From: Methylobacterium durans
GTDB lineage: Bacteria; Pseudomonadota; Alphaproteobacteria; Rhizobiales; Beijerinckiaceae
Direction of reading: 5' to 3'
Assembly (NCBI RefSeq): GCF_003173715.1
Contig: NZ_CP029550.1
Span: 496,001 to 560,000 of the forward strand
DNA: 64,000 bases
The position numbers and the translations under genes are program-made. How positions within the stretch are numbered: position 1 is the stretch's first letter; the number at the start of each line of letters is the position of its first letter. This document shows positions 45,499 to 54,612 of the stretch, piece after piece. Under the pieces are notes generated by a model that saw nothing but the letters and a program-made list of their open reading frames with translations, was not told the origin of the DNA and did no database searches.

Positions 45499-46065
45499 CT
45501 ATTCAGCGGCGACAGGCTCGACTGCTTTGCGCCGGCTGCGCGGCTTGGCGGGCGCATCAGCTGCCTTCTTGCGGGAGCCGCGGCCCTTCGGCGCCTCGGC
45601 GGCAGGTGCCGGCGCGCTCACCGTCTCGGCCCACGTAGAGGCCTTCGTCGCCGCCTTTTTGCGTTGCTGGCCGAGGCCGAGGCTCTTGGCGAGCGAGGAG
45701 CGCTGCTCCGAGTAGGAGGCCGACACCATCGGATAGTCGCGCGGCAGACCCCACTTTTCCCGGTAGCTCTCAGGCGTCAGCCCACGGATGGTCAGATGGC
45801 GGCGCAGCGTCTTGTAGGGCTTGCTATCTTCGAAGCTGATCAGCGCGTCGGCCGTGATCGACTTCTTGATCTGCGCTGGAGTCAACTTGATCTCCGGCTC
45901 ACCGGGTGCAGCGCTCTGGCTCAGGCCCGACACGGCGGCATGCACGCTCGCGATCAGCCCCGGCAGATCCGCCACGGATGCGTGATTGTTGGACAGGTAC
46001 GCTGAGACAATGTCGACCGTCAGATCGATGTGATTGTTGCTGGCATTTTCAGCGGTGTCGGACAC
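45499..46065 (-). CDS. MucR/Ros-family regulator lacking zinc ligands (copy 2)
   Basis: 188 aa, about 85-90% identical by eye to the gene at 42025-42591 over the whole length, including ALISFEDSKPYKTLRRHLTI where the same three zinc ligands are replaced. Differences cluster in residues 7-48 and in the tail. Same orientation, 2.9 kb apart. The two may bind the same targets, including each other's promoters, as MucR proteins often autoregulate. Confidence 0.88.
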   Translation of the reverse strand: MSDTAENASNNHIDLTVDIVSAYLSNNHASVADLPGLIASVHAAVSGLSQSAAPGEPEIKLTPAQIKKSITADALISFEDSKPYKTLRRHLTIRGLTPESYREKWGLPRDYPMVSASYSEQRSSLAKSLGLGQQRKKAATKASTWAETVSAPAPAAEAPKGRGSRKKAADAPAKPRSRRKAVEPVAAE

Positions 46066-46239
46066 GGCGGAACCCTCTTTGCTTCCCGCCTATACATCTA
46101 CGATTCAGTTTGTTGCACGCAATCGGCGCCATATGGGATACAGGTTTTCCCACAGGTAAGTTGATCGCCTTCGTCTGTTTGACCACGGCGGGGCCATCTA
46201 AGTTGTTTGACCTCCTCCTAGGATAAAAGATCCGTCACC

Positions 46240-46473
46240 CTACTCACCTTCAGGGCAGCTGAAGTCCGCCCACCGTGCTCTGGCCGCTCGCCATTCATCG
46301 AGCTGCGCCAGCGGAAGCCGCACCTCCACCACGAGATCGTCGTCGAGCAGGCCCTGAACAATCTCGGTCGTCGCTTCTGGGAAGGTGGCCCTAACCGCTG
46401 CCTCGATCCGGGCGCTACAGGCGGAGCGATCAGGCTTGGGTTCGACGATGATGTGCTTGATGATGCGGATCAT
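46240..46473 (-). CDS. Hypothetical protein, 77 residues
   Basis: MIRIIKHIIVEPKPDRSACS, then RIEAAVRATFPEATTEIVQG and PLAQLDEWRAARARWADFSC. A mixed alpha/beta pattern with no named domain. Confidence 0.5.
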   Translation of the reverse strand: MIRIIKHIIVEPKPDRSACSARIEAAVRATFPEATTEIVQGLLDDDLVVEVRLPLAQLDEWRAARARWADFSCPEGE

Positions 46474-46579
46474 GCGGGCTCATGGCACGGTGCCGCTGGC
46501 GAGACACTGAGACTGGATGCCCCGCTGCTGCTCGCTGCGAGATGAGCATGGCGCCTCCGACGACCGCTAAGGTGCCGGC

Positions 46580-47080
46580 ATGAACACGGTTGCGCAGATC
46601 CTCGGCTCGGCTGCCTTTCTCCTCGCTCAATGCACCGGCAGCTCTGCGCTGGAGGTCATCCGAGACCTCGACATCCCGGCGCCACCTGCGGCGGTGTGGG
46701 CGATCATAGGTGACTTCTGTGCCATCGAGCGCTGGCATCCGCAGGTGAAGCGCTGCTTCCTCTCGGAGGATGAAGAGGATGGTGCCGCTGCCCTGCCGGT
46801 GCGGGGGCTCTTCACGACTGAACGCGAGAGCATCATCGTCGAAGTCGAGACCGATCGTGATGAGGGCAGCATGAGCTACAGCTCGCGGCTGCTCGGTGGC
46901 CCTGTGCCAGTGAAGAACTACAGCTCGACCATCGCTGTGACGCCGAGCGGCAAGGGATCGCTGGTCACCTGGCGAGCCACTTTCGATGCCGACGCGGTGA
47001 GCGACGCGGAGGCTGTGACCTTCATCGCCCGCGTCTATGAGCGAGGCTTGGCCGCCATCGCGAAGGAAGCAGGCCGGTAG
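46580..47080 (+). CDS. Exported SRPBCC-fold (polyketide cyclase-like) protein
   Basis: 166 aa. Signal peptide AQILGSAAFLLAQCTGSSA, then the START-like fold: EVIRDLDIPAPPAAVWAIIG, DFCAIERWHPQVKRCFL, YSSRLLGGPVPVKNYSSTIA, and a C-terminal helix (FIARVYERGLAAIAKEA). SRPBCC proteins bind hydrophobic ligands. Ligand unknown. Confidence 0.8.
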   Translation: MNTVAQILGSAAFLLAQCTGSSALEVIRDLDIPAPPAAVWAIIGDFCAIERWHPQVKRCFLSEDEEDGAAALPVRGLFTTERESIIVEVETDRDEGSMSYSSRLLGGPVPVKNYSSTIAVTPSGKGSLVTWRATFDADAVSDAEAVTFIARVYERGLAAIAKEAGR

Positions 47081-47144
47081 AAGGGCGGCTGGTATGGATC
47101 GCCGCCTTCACCACTCCTCAACCACGTGTGGCGAGACTGCTCCC

Positions 47145-47330
47145 ATGCTGAGCCTCTCGCCGCCGCGCCTCGTGACGTTCCTGCTGTCCGTTATCCTGAT
47201 CGGGCTGGCGGTTGCGAGCCTCTATCTGAAGATCCCGACGATCGGGCCTACCGTCGTGAAATACCGCACGTGGTTCTTCATCGGTGCCTACGTCGTGCTG
47301 GCGCTCGGTGTGGTCTCAAGGAGCTTGTGA
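47145..47330 (+). CDS. Small two-helix membrane protein, 61 residues
   Basis: From ATG 47145 (MLSLSPPRLVTFLLSVILIG). Two transmembrane segments linked by LKIPTIGPTVVKYRTWFF. Resembles short membrane proteins seen in several alphaproteobacteria; function unknown. Confidence 0.7.
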   Translation: MLSLSPPRLVTFLLSVILIGLAVASLYLKIPTIGPTVVKYRTWFFIGAYVVLALGVVSRSL

Positions 47331-47537
47331 GCAGCTGCTCGCTGCCGCTGCACAACATCGGTTTTTGCCGGAGGCTCTGCCGAAGAGCACAAAGGTGCTC
47401 GGTTCTCAGTGACTTGAGCGGGTGCAGGACGCTTCCATTCGCAAGCTTTAGGAAAGCTTTAGCGTTCGAGAGAAGCCGCCCCAGTAAGCTTGAGCGCAAA
47501 CTTTCCGCCCGCTCCGGCAGCAGCGGGCCGATTGTTC

Positions 47538-47559
47538 GGGGGGTACCTTTGGGGGTATA
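47538..47559. repeat. Direct GGGGGTA repeats
   Basis: GGGGGGTAC (47538-47546) and GGGGGTATA (47551-47559), 13 bp apart, followed by a run of T. Similar repeats occur near tyrosine-recombinase integration sites, but no integrase or tRNA is seen. The rest of the 47331-47752 gap holds no gene. Confidence 0.45.
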
Positions 47560-47752
47560 ATTTTTTTGCAGGCGGAATTAACATGCAAGACGAAGAGGTT
47601 GCTCCCTCAATGTGAGGTCCTCCGTCTCCGCCACCTGATCCGGCAAGGACGTGTCGGTTAGGCCCGCTCCCGGCGGTGGCATCCCGGGTCCGCGAGACCG
47701 ACACGGCAGGCCGCGCTCGACCGGCTAGGCGCCGGCGCGTCTTCGTCCCCCC

Positions 47753-48838
47753 TCAGACGCGCGCTTCGACGATCCGGCCGGCGCGATCGAGCACGCAGGT
47801 CAGGGTGGCCTCGCGGACAGCAGAGCCCAGGAAGCGGTCGTAGGTGATGCGCACGCGCACGGCCGCGGCGAGGCCGCCGCCGGGCGTCCGGCGCTCGGGC
47901 CCCGCGGAGGCGACTTCAACCTGGCGCGCGCCGTCGCGATAGGCCTCGCTCGCCACGGCCTGGCGGCAGGCCTCCGTCACGCGGTTTCGACCCGGCCGCG
48001 CTTCCAGCTTCTGACCGATCCGGGCGAGCGTCGCCTGCGTGCCGCGCACGAAGCCGGCGCCGAGCGCGAAGCTGACCGTCGCTTCGCCGCCTCCCTCGGA
48101 GGGTGCGGCATCCCGCAGGACAGGCGGCAGGACGAAGGCGGGCGGCGACTGGCCGGCGGCCGCAGTCGGCGGATCGAGCGGAGAAGCTTTGGCGGCGCGC
48201 GGGCGCGCCGCGTCTGGGGTGTTGATGCTGTTCCCGCTCCGCGCGCCAGCCTCCTCCGCCGCGGCCGCTTTGGGGACCCTCTCGTCCGAAGCCGCGCTCG
48301 AACCGGAATGCGGCTCGGGCTCCGATCCTCCCCCACCGCCCGCAATCCGATCCGCTCGCGGCTCGGGTGGCGTTTCGACCCCCTCCCCGCCGCCGACGGC
48401 GTGCGCGGCGGATGTTGGGGGCTGCGCCGTATCCGGAATGTCTGCCGCCCGAACCAAGGCCGGCAACGGTCCGGCCGCGGCAAGGACCGGCATTCGTCCG
48501 GCGGCGGGCTCGCCGGTGCCGCCCACGCTCGCCACTCGCGCCGATCCCGCGACGAGGTCCGGGAGCCTGGCCGCCTCGGCGTCCACAGGAATCGGCGGAG
48601 GCTCGCTCGCGCCGCGAGGCAGAAGAGCCGTTCCAGCGGCCGTGAGGGCGAGGGCCGCCATCAGAGGGACGAAGACCGGGGGGTACTTCGGGCGCGCTCG
48701 GAGCCGTCTGCCGGATCTCAGCGGACCGGGCACGATCACGTCCCGCCTCGGCAGGGCGCCTGCCTGGGAATCCCGGGCGGACCGGTCCTGCGGCCGGGCG
48801 AGCGAGCCGCCCATCGTCCGCATCCTGCTCATACACAA
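47753..48838 (-). CDS. Membrane-anchored Pro/Ala-rich protein
   Basis: 361 aa. A basic cytoplasmic start, one helix (about 55-73, PPVFVPLMAALALTAAGTAL), a long Pro/Ala/Gly-rich linker to about 250, then a folded C-terminal domain (AACRQAVASEAYRDGARQVE is one part: EACRQAVASEAYRDGAR) and VRVRITYDRFLGSAVREATL. The layout recalls a periplasmic domain on a flexible stalk. No function assigned. Confidence 0.65.
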   Translation of the reverse strand: MCMSRMRTMGGSLARPQDRSARDSQAGALPRRDVIVPGPLRSGRRLRARPKYPPVFVPLMAALALTAAGTALLPRGASEPPPIPVDAEAARLPDLVAGSARVASVGGTGEPAAGRMPVLAAAGPLPALVRAADIPDTAQPPTSAAHAVGGGEGVETPPEPRADRIAGGGGGSEPEPHSGSSAASDERVPKAAAAEEAGARSGNSINTPDAARPRAAKASPLDPPTAAAGQSPPAFVLPPVLRDAAPSEGGGEATVSFALGAGFVRGTQATLARIGQKLEARPGRNRVTEACRQAVASEAYRDGARQVEVASAGPERRTPGGGLAAAVRVRITYDRFLGSAVREATLTCVLDRAGRIVEARV

Positions 48839-49340
48839 CTCCCGAGCACCGACAGACTGAAGGCACTAGGGGAAGGCAGAGTTTGCGGCCAAATCATGGC
48901 AATCTAAGACTGTATTCTTATGGCACTCAAATACCCAGAGATGTTTCTTGCCAATTTGCTTAAGACTGCCTCGCCGCGGCCGGATTGATGCTTCGGATCG
49001 CCTCGGGATCGTTCAGCCGCCGCCTCGCTCGAGCTCGTCGACGCCGCGCCATACCTGAGCCGGCCGGTGCGCAAGGGCGCTCGCCCGATCTTCTGGCGGC
49101 GCGGGTCGAAGGCGGGCCGCTTGCGCCCTCACACCTAATAATACAAAGTTCAAACCTAGGCCGACGAGCGTCTTCGGGGATACCGGCGCGGGTTGCCGGC
49201 GGCCGGCTCCTTCGATCGGGGAGCCGTTTGGCAGGCCGCGCGCGGTGACGATCCGGTCGATCGGACGGCCGAGGGCGGAACGATCGTCGTCCGGTCAAGA
49301 CGGAAGCAGTGCCGAGAAGAGCACTTCGAGAGGAAACGCC
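48839..49340. other. Intergenic region upstream of tctC
   Basis: About 500 bp. The first 120 bp are relatively AT-rich (around 48890-48960) and may carry promoters; the remaining open frames are shadows. No box or gene seen. Confidence 0.5.
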
Positions 49341-50327
49341 ATGAGATTTGCCGTGAAGGCCGCGATTGCCGTTGCGATGCTGCCCATCGCCTCGGCCCAT
49401 GCTTGGGAACCCACCAAGCCGATCGAGATCATCGTGCCCTTCCCGCCCGGCGGCTCGTCCGACCAGATGGCGCGCACGATCCAGGGCGCCATCCAGAAGA
49501 ACAATCTCGTCAAGCAGCCGATCATCATCGTCAACAAGCCTGCCGCTGCCGGCGGCGAGGCGATGCTCGACATCCAGAAGTCGGCCGGGGATCCCCACAA
49601 GCTGATCACGACCTCCAGCGGCATCTACATGACCCCGCTTGCCACCAAGCTCCCGGTGAGCTGGAAGGACTTCACGCCCGTCGCGATGATGGCGCAGGAC
49701 GAGTTCGTGCTCTGGGTCAACGCGACGAAACCCTACAAGACCGCCAAGGACTTCATCGACGCCGCCAAGTCCGCGGCCCCGCCACTCAAGACGGGCGGCA
49801 ACGGCTCCAAGCGCGAGGACCACCTGATCTCCGTGACGATGGAGCAGACCGCCGGGGTCAAGATCACCTACGTACCCTACCAGGGCGGCGGGCCGGCCTC
49901 GGTGCAACTCGCCGGCGGCCATATCGACGCGAACGTCAACAATCCCGCCGAGGAGGTAGCCAACTGGCGCTCCGGCGCCGTGAAGCCGCTCTGCGTCTTC
50001 TCGCCGAAGCCGATGGCCTACACCCAGAAGGTGACGGCCGACATGGCGTGGTCGGACATCCCGACCTGCGCGTCCCAGGGCCTGAACGTAACCTACCAGA
50101 TGCTGCGCGGCATGTTCATGCCGGGCAAGGTCACGCCGGAGCAGCAGGCCTACTACGTCGAGCTCTTCCGCAAGGTTGCCGAGACGCCGGATTGGAAGGC
50201 CTACCTCGAGCGCAACGCCCTCGTTCCCGATTTCCGCTCCGGCCAAGCCTTCGTCGACTTCCTCACCGAGGACGAGCGCAAGCACAAGGACCTCATGACC
50301 AAGGCCGGCTTCATCGCGACGAACTGA
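49341..50327 (+). CDS. tctC: TctC solute-binding protein of a tripartite tricarboxylate transporter
   Basis: About 328 aa from ATG 49341 (after GAGAGGAAA). Signal peptide (RFAVKAAIAVAMLPIASAHA), then the Bug-family core: KPIEIIVPFPPGGSSDQMAR, IIIVNKPAAAGGEAMLDIQK, YVPYQGGGPASVQLAGGHID and the C-terminal LTEDERKHKDLMTKAGF. Binds a carboxylate in the periplasm for TctAB. Confidence 0.92.
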   Translation: MRFAVKAAIAVAMLPIASAHAWEPTKPIEIIVPFPPGGSSDQMARTIQGAIQKNNLVKQPIIIVNKPAAAGGEAMLDIQKSAGDPHKLITTSSGIYMTPLATKLPVSWKDFTPVAMMAQDEFVLWVNATKPYKTAKDFIDAAKSAAPPLKTGGNGSKREDHLISVTMEQTAGVKITYVPYQGGGPASVQLAGGHIDANVNNPAEEVANWRSGAVKPLCVFSPKPMAYTQKVTADMAWSDIPTCASQGLNVTYQMLRGMFMPGKVTPEQQAYYVELFRKVAETPDWKAYLERNALVPDFRSGQAFVDFLTEDERKHKDLMTKAGFIATN

Positions 50328-50333
50328 GTGCCC

Positions 50334-50366
50334 GACCGGCCGGCCCGGGATATATCCCGGCCGGTC
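50334..50366 (+). terminator. Intercistronic hairpin between tctC and tctB
   Basis: GACCGG(bulge CCGGC)CCGGGA pairs with TCCCGGCCGGTC around a short TATA loop. It could stabilise or attenuate the tctC message, giving more binding protein than membrane components. No T run follows, so strict termination is unlikely. Confidence 0.5.
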
Positions 50367-50390
50367 CCCTCTTCGCGCGAAAGACCTGTC

Positions 50391-50888
50391 ATGGCGGACG
50401 TGTCAACTCCGATTCCCGAGCGCGGCATCTCGCGGCGCCTCGTCGAGATCATCGTGTCCCTGATGCTGATGGGCGTCGCGGCGCTCGCTCTCTGGGATTC
50501 CTACGGCCGCGGCGCGGGCTGGGACAACGGGCCGGAGAACGGCTTCTTTCCCGCACGCGTCGCCTGGCTCCTCGTGATCGCCGCGCTCGCGACCCTGTGG
50601 AGCGCCTTCCGCCGCGAGGAGAGCGTGTTCGTCACCTACGGCCAGCTGCGCATGGTGGCCCAGGTCTTCCTGCCGCTGTTCCTCTACGTCCTGGCAATCG
50701 CCTTCGTCGGCATCTACGTCGCCTCGGCCCTGTTCATGGCCCTGTTCATGATCATGCTGGGCTCGTTCCGGTGGTGGCAGACGCTCCTCGCGGTCGTGCT
50801 CACGCCGCTCGTCATCTTCTGGGTGTTCGAGCTCCAGTTCCGGGTCCCGCTGCCGAAGGGGCCGATCGAGACGATGCTCGGCTACTGA
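50391..50888 (+). CDS. tctB: TctB small membrane subunit
   Basis: 165 aa, four transmembrane helices (LVEIIVSLMLMGVAALALW, VAWLLVIAALATLWSAF, VFLPLFLYVLAIAFVGIY, TLLAVVLTPLVIFWVFEL), with the WDNGPENGFFPARVAWLL motif of TctB. Between tctC and tctA; start at ATG 50391. Confidence 0.88.
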   Translation: MADVSTPIPERGISRRLVEIIVSLMLMGVAALALWDSYGRGAGWDNGPENGFFPARVAWLLVIAALATLWSAFRREESVFVTYGQLRMVAQVFLPLFLYVLAIAFVGIYVASALFMALFMIMLGSFRWWQTLLAVVLTPLVIFWVFELQFRVPLPKGPIETMLGY

Positions 50889-50922
50889 CAGCCACGTCGG
50901 CGGCATCCACGAAGGATCAGCG

Positions 50923-52449
50923 ATGGACGACCTCAACCAGCTCCTCCTGGGCTTCCAGGTCGCACTGACGTGGCACAACGTGCTGTTCATGGTGGTGGGC
51001 GTGCTGCTCGGCATCGTGGTCGGCGTGCTGCCGGGCCTCGGCGGCCCGAACGGGGTCGCGATCCTGCTGCCGCTGACCTTCGGGATGGATCCGACTTCGG
51101 CGATCATCCTGCTGTCGTCGATCTACTGGGGGGCCCTGTTCGGCGGCGCCATCACCTCGATCCTGTTCAACATCCCGGGCGAGGCGTGGTCGGTGGCCAC
51201 GACGTTCGACGGCTACCCGATGGCGCAGCAGGGCCGTGCCGGCGAGGCGCTGACGGCGGCCTTCACGGCCTCGTTCATCGGCGCGCTCTCGGGCGTCGTG
51301 CTGATCACCTTCGTGGCGCCCCTCGTCGCCAAGTTCGCCCTCCGGTTCGGGCCGGCCGAATTCTTCGGCGTCTTCTTCCTCACCTTCTGCTCGTTCATCG
51401 GAATGGGCCGAGAGAACAAGGCCAAGATCGTCGCCTCGCTGGCGCTCGGCTTCCTCCTCGCGGCGGTCGGACTCGACACGATCTCGGGCGACCTGCGCCT
51501 CACCTTCGGCTCGCCGGAACTCATGAAGGGCTTCGACTTCCTCGTGGTGGTGATCGGCCTGTTCGGCGTCTCGGAGATCTTGCTCACCATCGAGGAGGGC
51601 CTGCACTTCAAGGGCAAGCGGGCCGCGATGGACCTCGCCGTGGTCCTGCGCACCTGGGCCGCGCTGCCCCGCTACTGGGCGACGTTGATCCGGTCCTCGG
51701 TCGTGGGCATGTGGATGGGCGTGACGCCGGGGGGCGCGATCGCCGCCTCGTTCATGGGCTACGGTCTCGCCAAGCGCTTCTCCCGCCGGCCGGACGCCTT
51801 CGGCCGTGGCGAGATCGAGGGCGTGCTCGCGCCCGAGACCGCGGCCCACGCCGCCGGCACCTCGGCGCTCCTGCCGATGCTGGCGCTCGGCATCCCCGGC
51901 TCGGCGACGGCGGCGGTGCTGCTCGGGGGCCTGATGATCTGGGGGCTCCAGCCCGGGCCGCTGCTCTTCGTCGAGAAGAAGGAATTCGTCTGGGGCCTGA
52001 TCGCCTCGATGTATCTCGGCAACGTGGCCGGCCTGCTGATCGTGCTCGCCACCGTGCCGGTCTTTGCCGCGATCATGCGCATCCCGTTCGCGCTCGTGGC
52101 GCCGATCATCCTCGTCGTCTGCGCCATCGGCGCCTACACGGTCGAGTCGTCGCGCTTCGACATCTGGCTGATGCTGGTCTTCGGCGTCGTCGGCTACGTG
52201 TTCAAGAAGCTCGACTACCCGCTCGCGCCCCTCGTCCTCGCCCTCGTCCTCGGCGACCGCGCGGAGGACGCATTCCGTCAGGCGCTCCTCGGCTCCGGCG
52301 GCGACCTCTCGGTCTTCTTCTCGAACGGCCTCGTCTCGACGCTGATGATCCTCGCCCTGCTGCTGCTGTTCTGGGGGCCGCTCAGCGACATCCGCAAGCG
52401 GGTCGCCCGCAAGATCGGCCTCGCGCCGCCGGCGCCCCTGGCGCCCTGA
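50923..52449 (+). CDS. tctA: TctA large membrane subunit
   Basis: 508 aa. Motifs: GVLPGLGGPNGVAILLPLTF near the start, YWGALFGGAITSILFNIPGE, and a second half with TPGGAIAASFMGYGLAKRF, LPMLALGIPGSATAAVLLGG and LVLALVLGDRAEDAFRQAL. Twelve helices. Forms the channel of the secondary carrier. Completes tctCBA; no tctDE sensor is present. Confidence 0.93.
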   Translation: MDDLNQLLLGFQVALTWHNVLFMVVGVLLGIVVGVLPGLGGPNGVAILLPLTFGMDPTSAIILLSSIYWGALFGGAITSILFNIPGEAWSVATTFDGYPMAQQGRAGEALTAAFTASFIGALSGVVLITFVAPLVAKFALRFGPAEFFGVFFLTFCSFIGMGRENKAKIVASLALGFLLAAVGLDTISGDLRLTFGSPELMKGFDFLVVVIGLFGVSEILLTIEEGLHFKGKRAAMDLAVVLRTWAALPRYWATLIRSSVVGMWMGVTPGGAIAASFMGYGLAKRFSRRPDAFGRGEIEGVLAPETAAHAAGTSALLPMLALGIPGSATAAVLLGGLMIWGLQPGPLLFVEKKEFVWGLIASMYLGNVAGLLIVLATVPVFAAIMRIPFALVAPIILVVCAIGAYTVESSRFDIWLMLVFGVVGYVFKKLDYPLAPLVLALVLGDRAEDAFRQALLGSGGDLSVFFSNGLVSTLMILALLLLFWGPLSDIRKRVARKIGLAPPAPLAP

Positions 52450-52556
52450 GGACTGGGATCCGCAGCCGCGCGTGACACCGAGAGGGTCGGACCCGCGTTG
52501 CGGGCCGCCTCCCGCCGGTCGGGACGATGCGCTCGGGGCCGGCCCGGCTCCCCGCC

Positions 52557-53318
52557 TCAGCCTCCGAGCACGTCGGCCTCGGCCTTGCCGACCGCCTGCG
52601 CCTGCTCGTGCGCGACGTCCTCCGTGCTCTTGCTCTTGAGCACGTGGCCGATGCCGACGACGAGGGCCGCGCCGAGGGCCGCCGCCGCGTAATGGACGCC
52701 GCCCTGCAGCGCGGCGGGCAGGGATTCGATCGCGTATTGCTGCACGAGGCGGTCGGACGCGATCATCTCGCCCGCCACCCAGCCGAGGAGCGCGCCGCCG
52801 AACCAGATCAGGATCGGGAACCGGTCGATCAGGCGGGTGATCAGGCTGGCACCGACCACGAGGAGCGGCACCGAGAGCGCGAGGCCGATGATGAAGAGCT
52901 CGTCGTGGCCCTTCGCGGCGCCCGCGACGGCGACGACATTGTCGAAGCTCATCACCGCGTCGGCCACCACGATGGTCCAGATGGCCTTCGGCAGGCTCGC
53001 ATGCTCCCGGACCTCACTCTCGTCCTCCTCCTCGCCGCGCACCAGCTTGACGGCGATGTGCAGGAGGATGAGGCCGCCGACGACCTTGAGAAGCGGGACC
53101 GCCAGCAGGTAGGAGATGATCACGGCGAAGAGGATGCGCAGCAGCGCCGCCGCGAACGCTCCGAGGAACACGCCGATGCGCCTCTGCCGCTCGGGCAGCC
53201 CGCGGCAGGCCAGCGCGATCACCACCGCGTTGTCGCCGGACAGGATGATGTCGATCCAGACGATCTGAAGCAGCGACAGGAGGAACGCGGAGGTCAGGTA
53301 TTGTTCCACGAATGACAT
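52557..53318 (-). CDS. TerC-family membrane protein
   Basis: 253 aa from ATG 53318. Seven helices with TerC acidic motifs: LLQIVWIDIILSGDNAVVIA and TIVVADAVMSFDNVVAVAGA, both with Asp/Asn in the membrane. A charged loop EEEDESEVREH lies between. TerC proteins handle metal ions, manganese above all. Converges with tctA. Confidence 0.88.
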   Translation of the reverse strand: MSFVEQYLTSAFLLSLLQIVWIDIILSGDNAVVIALACRGLPERQRRIGVFLGAFAAALLRILFAVIISYLLAVPLLKVVGGLILLHIAVKLVRGEEEDESEVREHASLPKAIWTIVVADAVMSFDNVVAVAGAAKGHDELFIIGLALSVPLLVVGASLITRLIDRFPILIWFGGALLGWVAGEMIASDRLVQQYAIESLPAALQGGVHYAAAALGAALVVGIGHVLKSKSTEDVAHEQAQAVGKAEADVLGG

Positions 53319-53468
53319 CCTTGGAGCCGCACCCCTTCGACGCGTCGACGGGAGCGGTACGCGGCGTTGCACAGGGTGTGTATCCGACGGGACGGACGGA
53401 TGAAATCAGGTTCGACCGCGCGATCTGAGGAAAGGCCGCGTTTGTGGCGCTGCGAATGCTCGCGCCGG

Positions 53469-54056
53469 TCATGTGCACGATTTGCCGCTGTAGGGCTCCG
53501 TGCGGAAGATCGCCGTCGTCGTCAGCAATTGCCGCCCGCCCGCCATCGCGCTCCCGCTCACGTCGAGGAAGCTGAACGGACGGGTGACCGGCACGGCCGC
53601 GCGCAGAGCCACGACGTCGCTGCCCTCGGGGCACTCGAAATGGGTCCCGAAGCTGACGACGAAGTCCTTCTTCTGGCCGTCGTAGGCCGGCGGGATCTGG
53701 TTCGACGCGAAGCTGCCGGTCCGGGTCAGGTCGAGGCGCAGGTCGTCGCAGCGGAAGAAGACGGTCCGCCGCCCGCACATGATCCGGCGGAGCCGGTCGG
53801 CCGGGTCGGTCCCGTCGGCGCGATCCTGGAACTCCCCCGTGCGCAGGGCGCGCGAGGCCCGGTCGACGGCGACGTCGAGCGTCTGCTGGGACAGGAACAG
53901 GAAGGCCGCCTCGAAGATCACGCAGAGCACCGCGATGAAGGGCAGCGCGACGAGCGCGAACTCGACAGAGGACGTGCCCCGGCCGTCACCGGCGAAGTCG
54001 CGGATTCGGGCCGCTGGCCGCTCCGCCGTGCAAGTCCGTGACGGAGGCGCGCTCAT
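53469..54056 (-). CDS. TadE-type pilus/envelope protein
   Basis: 195 aa. N-terminal prepilin-like stretch GTSSVEFALVALPFIAVLCV (Glu at +5, then a hydrophobic helix), as in TadE/TadF minor pseudopilins. The exported part carries two Cys pairs (MCGRRTVFFRCDDL; HFECPEG). Overlaps the upstream TadG-like gene by ATGA. Confidence 0.78.
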   Translation of the reverse strand: MSAPPSRTCTAERPAARIRDFAGDGRGTSSVEFALVALPFIAVLCVIFEAAFLFLSQQTLDVAVDRASRALRTGEFQDRADGTDPADRLRRIMCGRRTVFFRCDDLRLDLTRTGSFASNQIPPAYDGQKKDFVVSFGTHFECPEGSDVVALRAAVPVTRPFSFLDVSGSAMAGGRQLLTTTAIFRTEPYSGKSCT

Positions 54057-54577
54057 CGGGTGGGCATCAGCTTGCCGGAGAGCGGGCGGACGCCCTTCGG
54101 TGCGGGCACGCCGGTGCCCTCGTCATTCGCGTTGAGGTAGAGGTTCGGCCCCTCGTAAAGGTTGACCTGCTGCGTCACCACGACGGTGTAGGCGGATTGA
54201 TCGGCGACGGGCCTCGTCGAATCGATCACGAGGCGGCCGGCCGGCAGGGAGATCGTGCCCAGGATCATGCGGGCGTTGTCGCTGATGATGCGGTTGGTCC
54301 GCAGAGGGTTGGTCACGCCGGTAACGCTAGCCCGGCTCGAGGCCGCGAGCTTCAGGGCGTTGCCGCCGGCGAGCGTCCCCGGATCGACGGCGGCCTGCAG
54401 CTGACCGCGCCGATGGATCATGCGCGCAGAGTCGCTCGCGCCGCCGGCCATGCCGATCAGCAACGCCGCGCCGAGGCCGAACATCACGCCGACCGACCCC
54501 GCCCGATCCGCGCCGAACGTCCGGGCTCTGCCGGCCTGCCCGTCGATCCCGGACCTTGTCTGCCTCCACCACCCCAT
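54053..54577 (-). CDS. TadG-like protein, short version
   Basis: 174 aa. RAGSVGVMFGLGAALLIGMA and GGASDSARMIHRRGQLQAAV match the TadG start. The von Willebrand domain present in full TadG is missing, so it may be a shortened homologue. Co-translated with the TadE gene. Confidence 0.72.
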   Translation of the reverse strand: MGWWRQTRSGIDGQAGRARTFGADRAGSVGVMFGLGAALLIGMAGGASDSARMIHRRGQLQAAVDPGTLAGGNALKLAASSRASVTGVTNPLRTNRIISDNARMILGTISLPAGRLVIDSTRPVADQSAYTVVVTQQVNLYEGPNLYLNANDEGTGVPAPKGVRPLSGKLMPTR

Positions 54578-54612
54578 GTCTCTGATCCGTCGCGCCGCGC
54601 GGCGTCCCCCCG

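Noticed and set aside
49193..50968. 591-codon plus-strand open frame
   Set aside because: Out-of-frame reading through tctC and tctB, which have clear domains in other frames.
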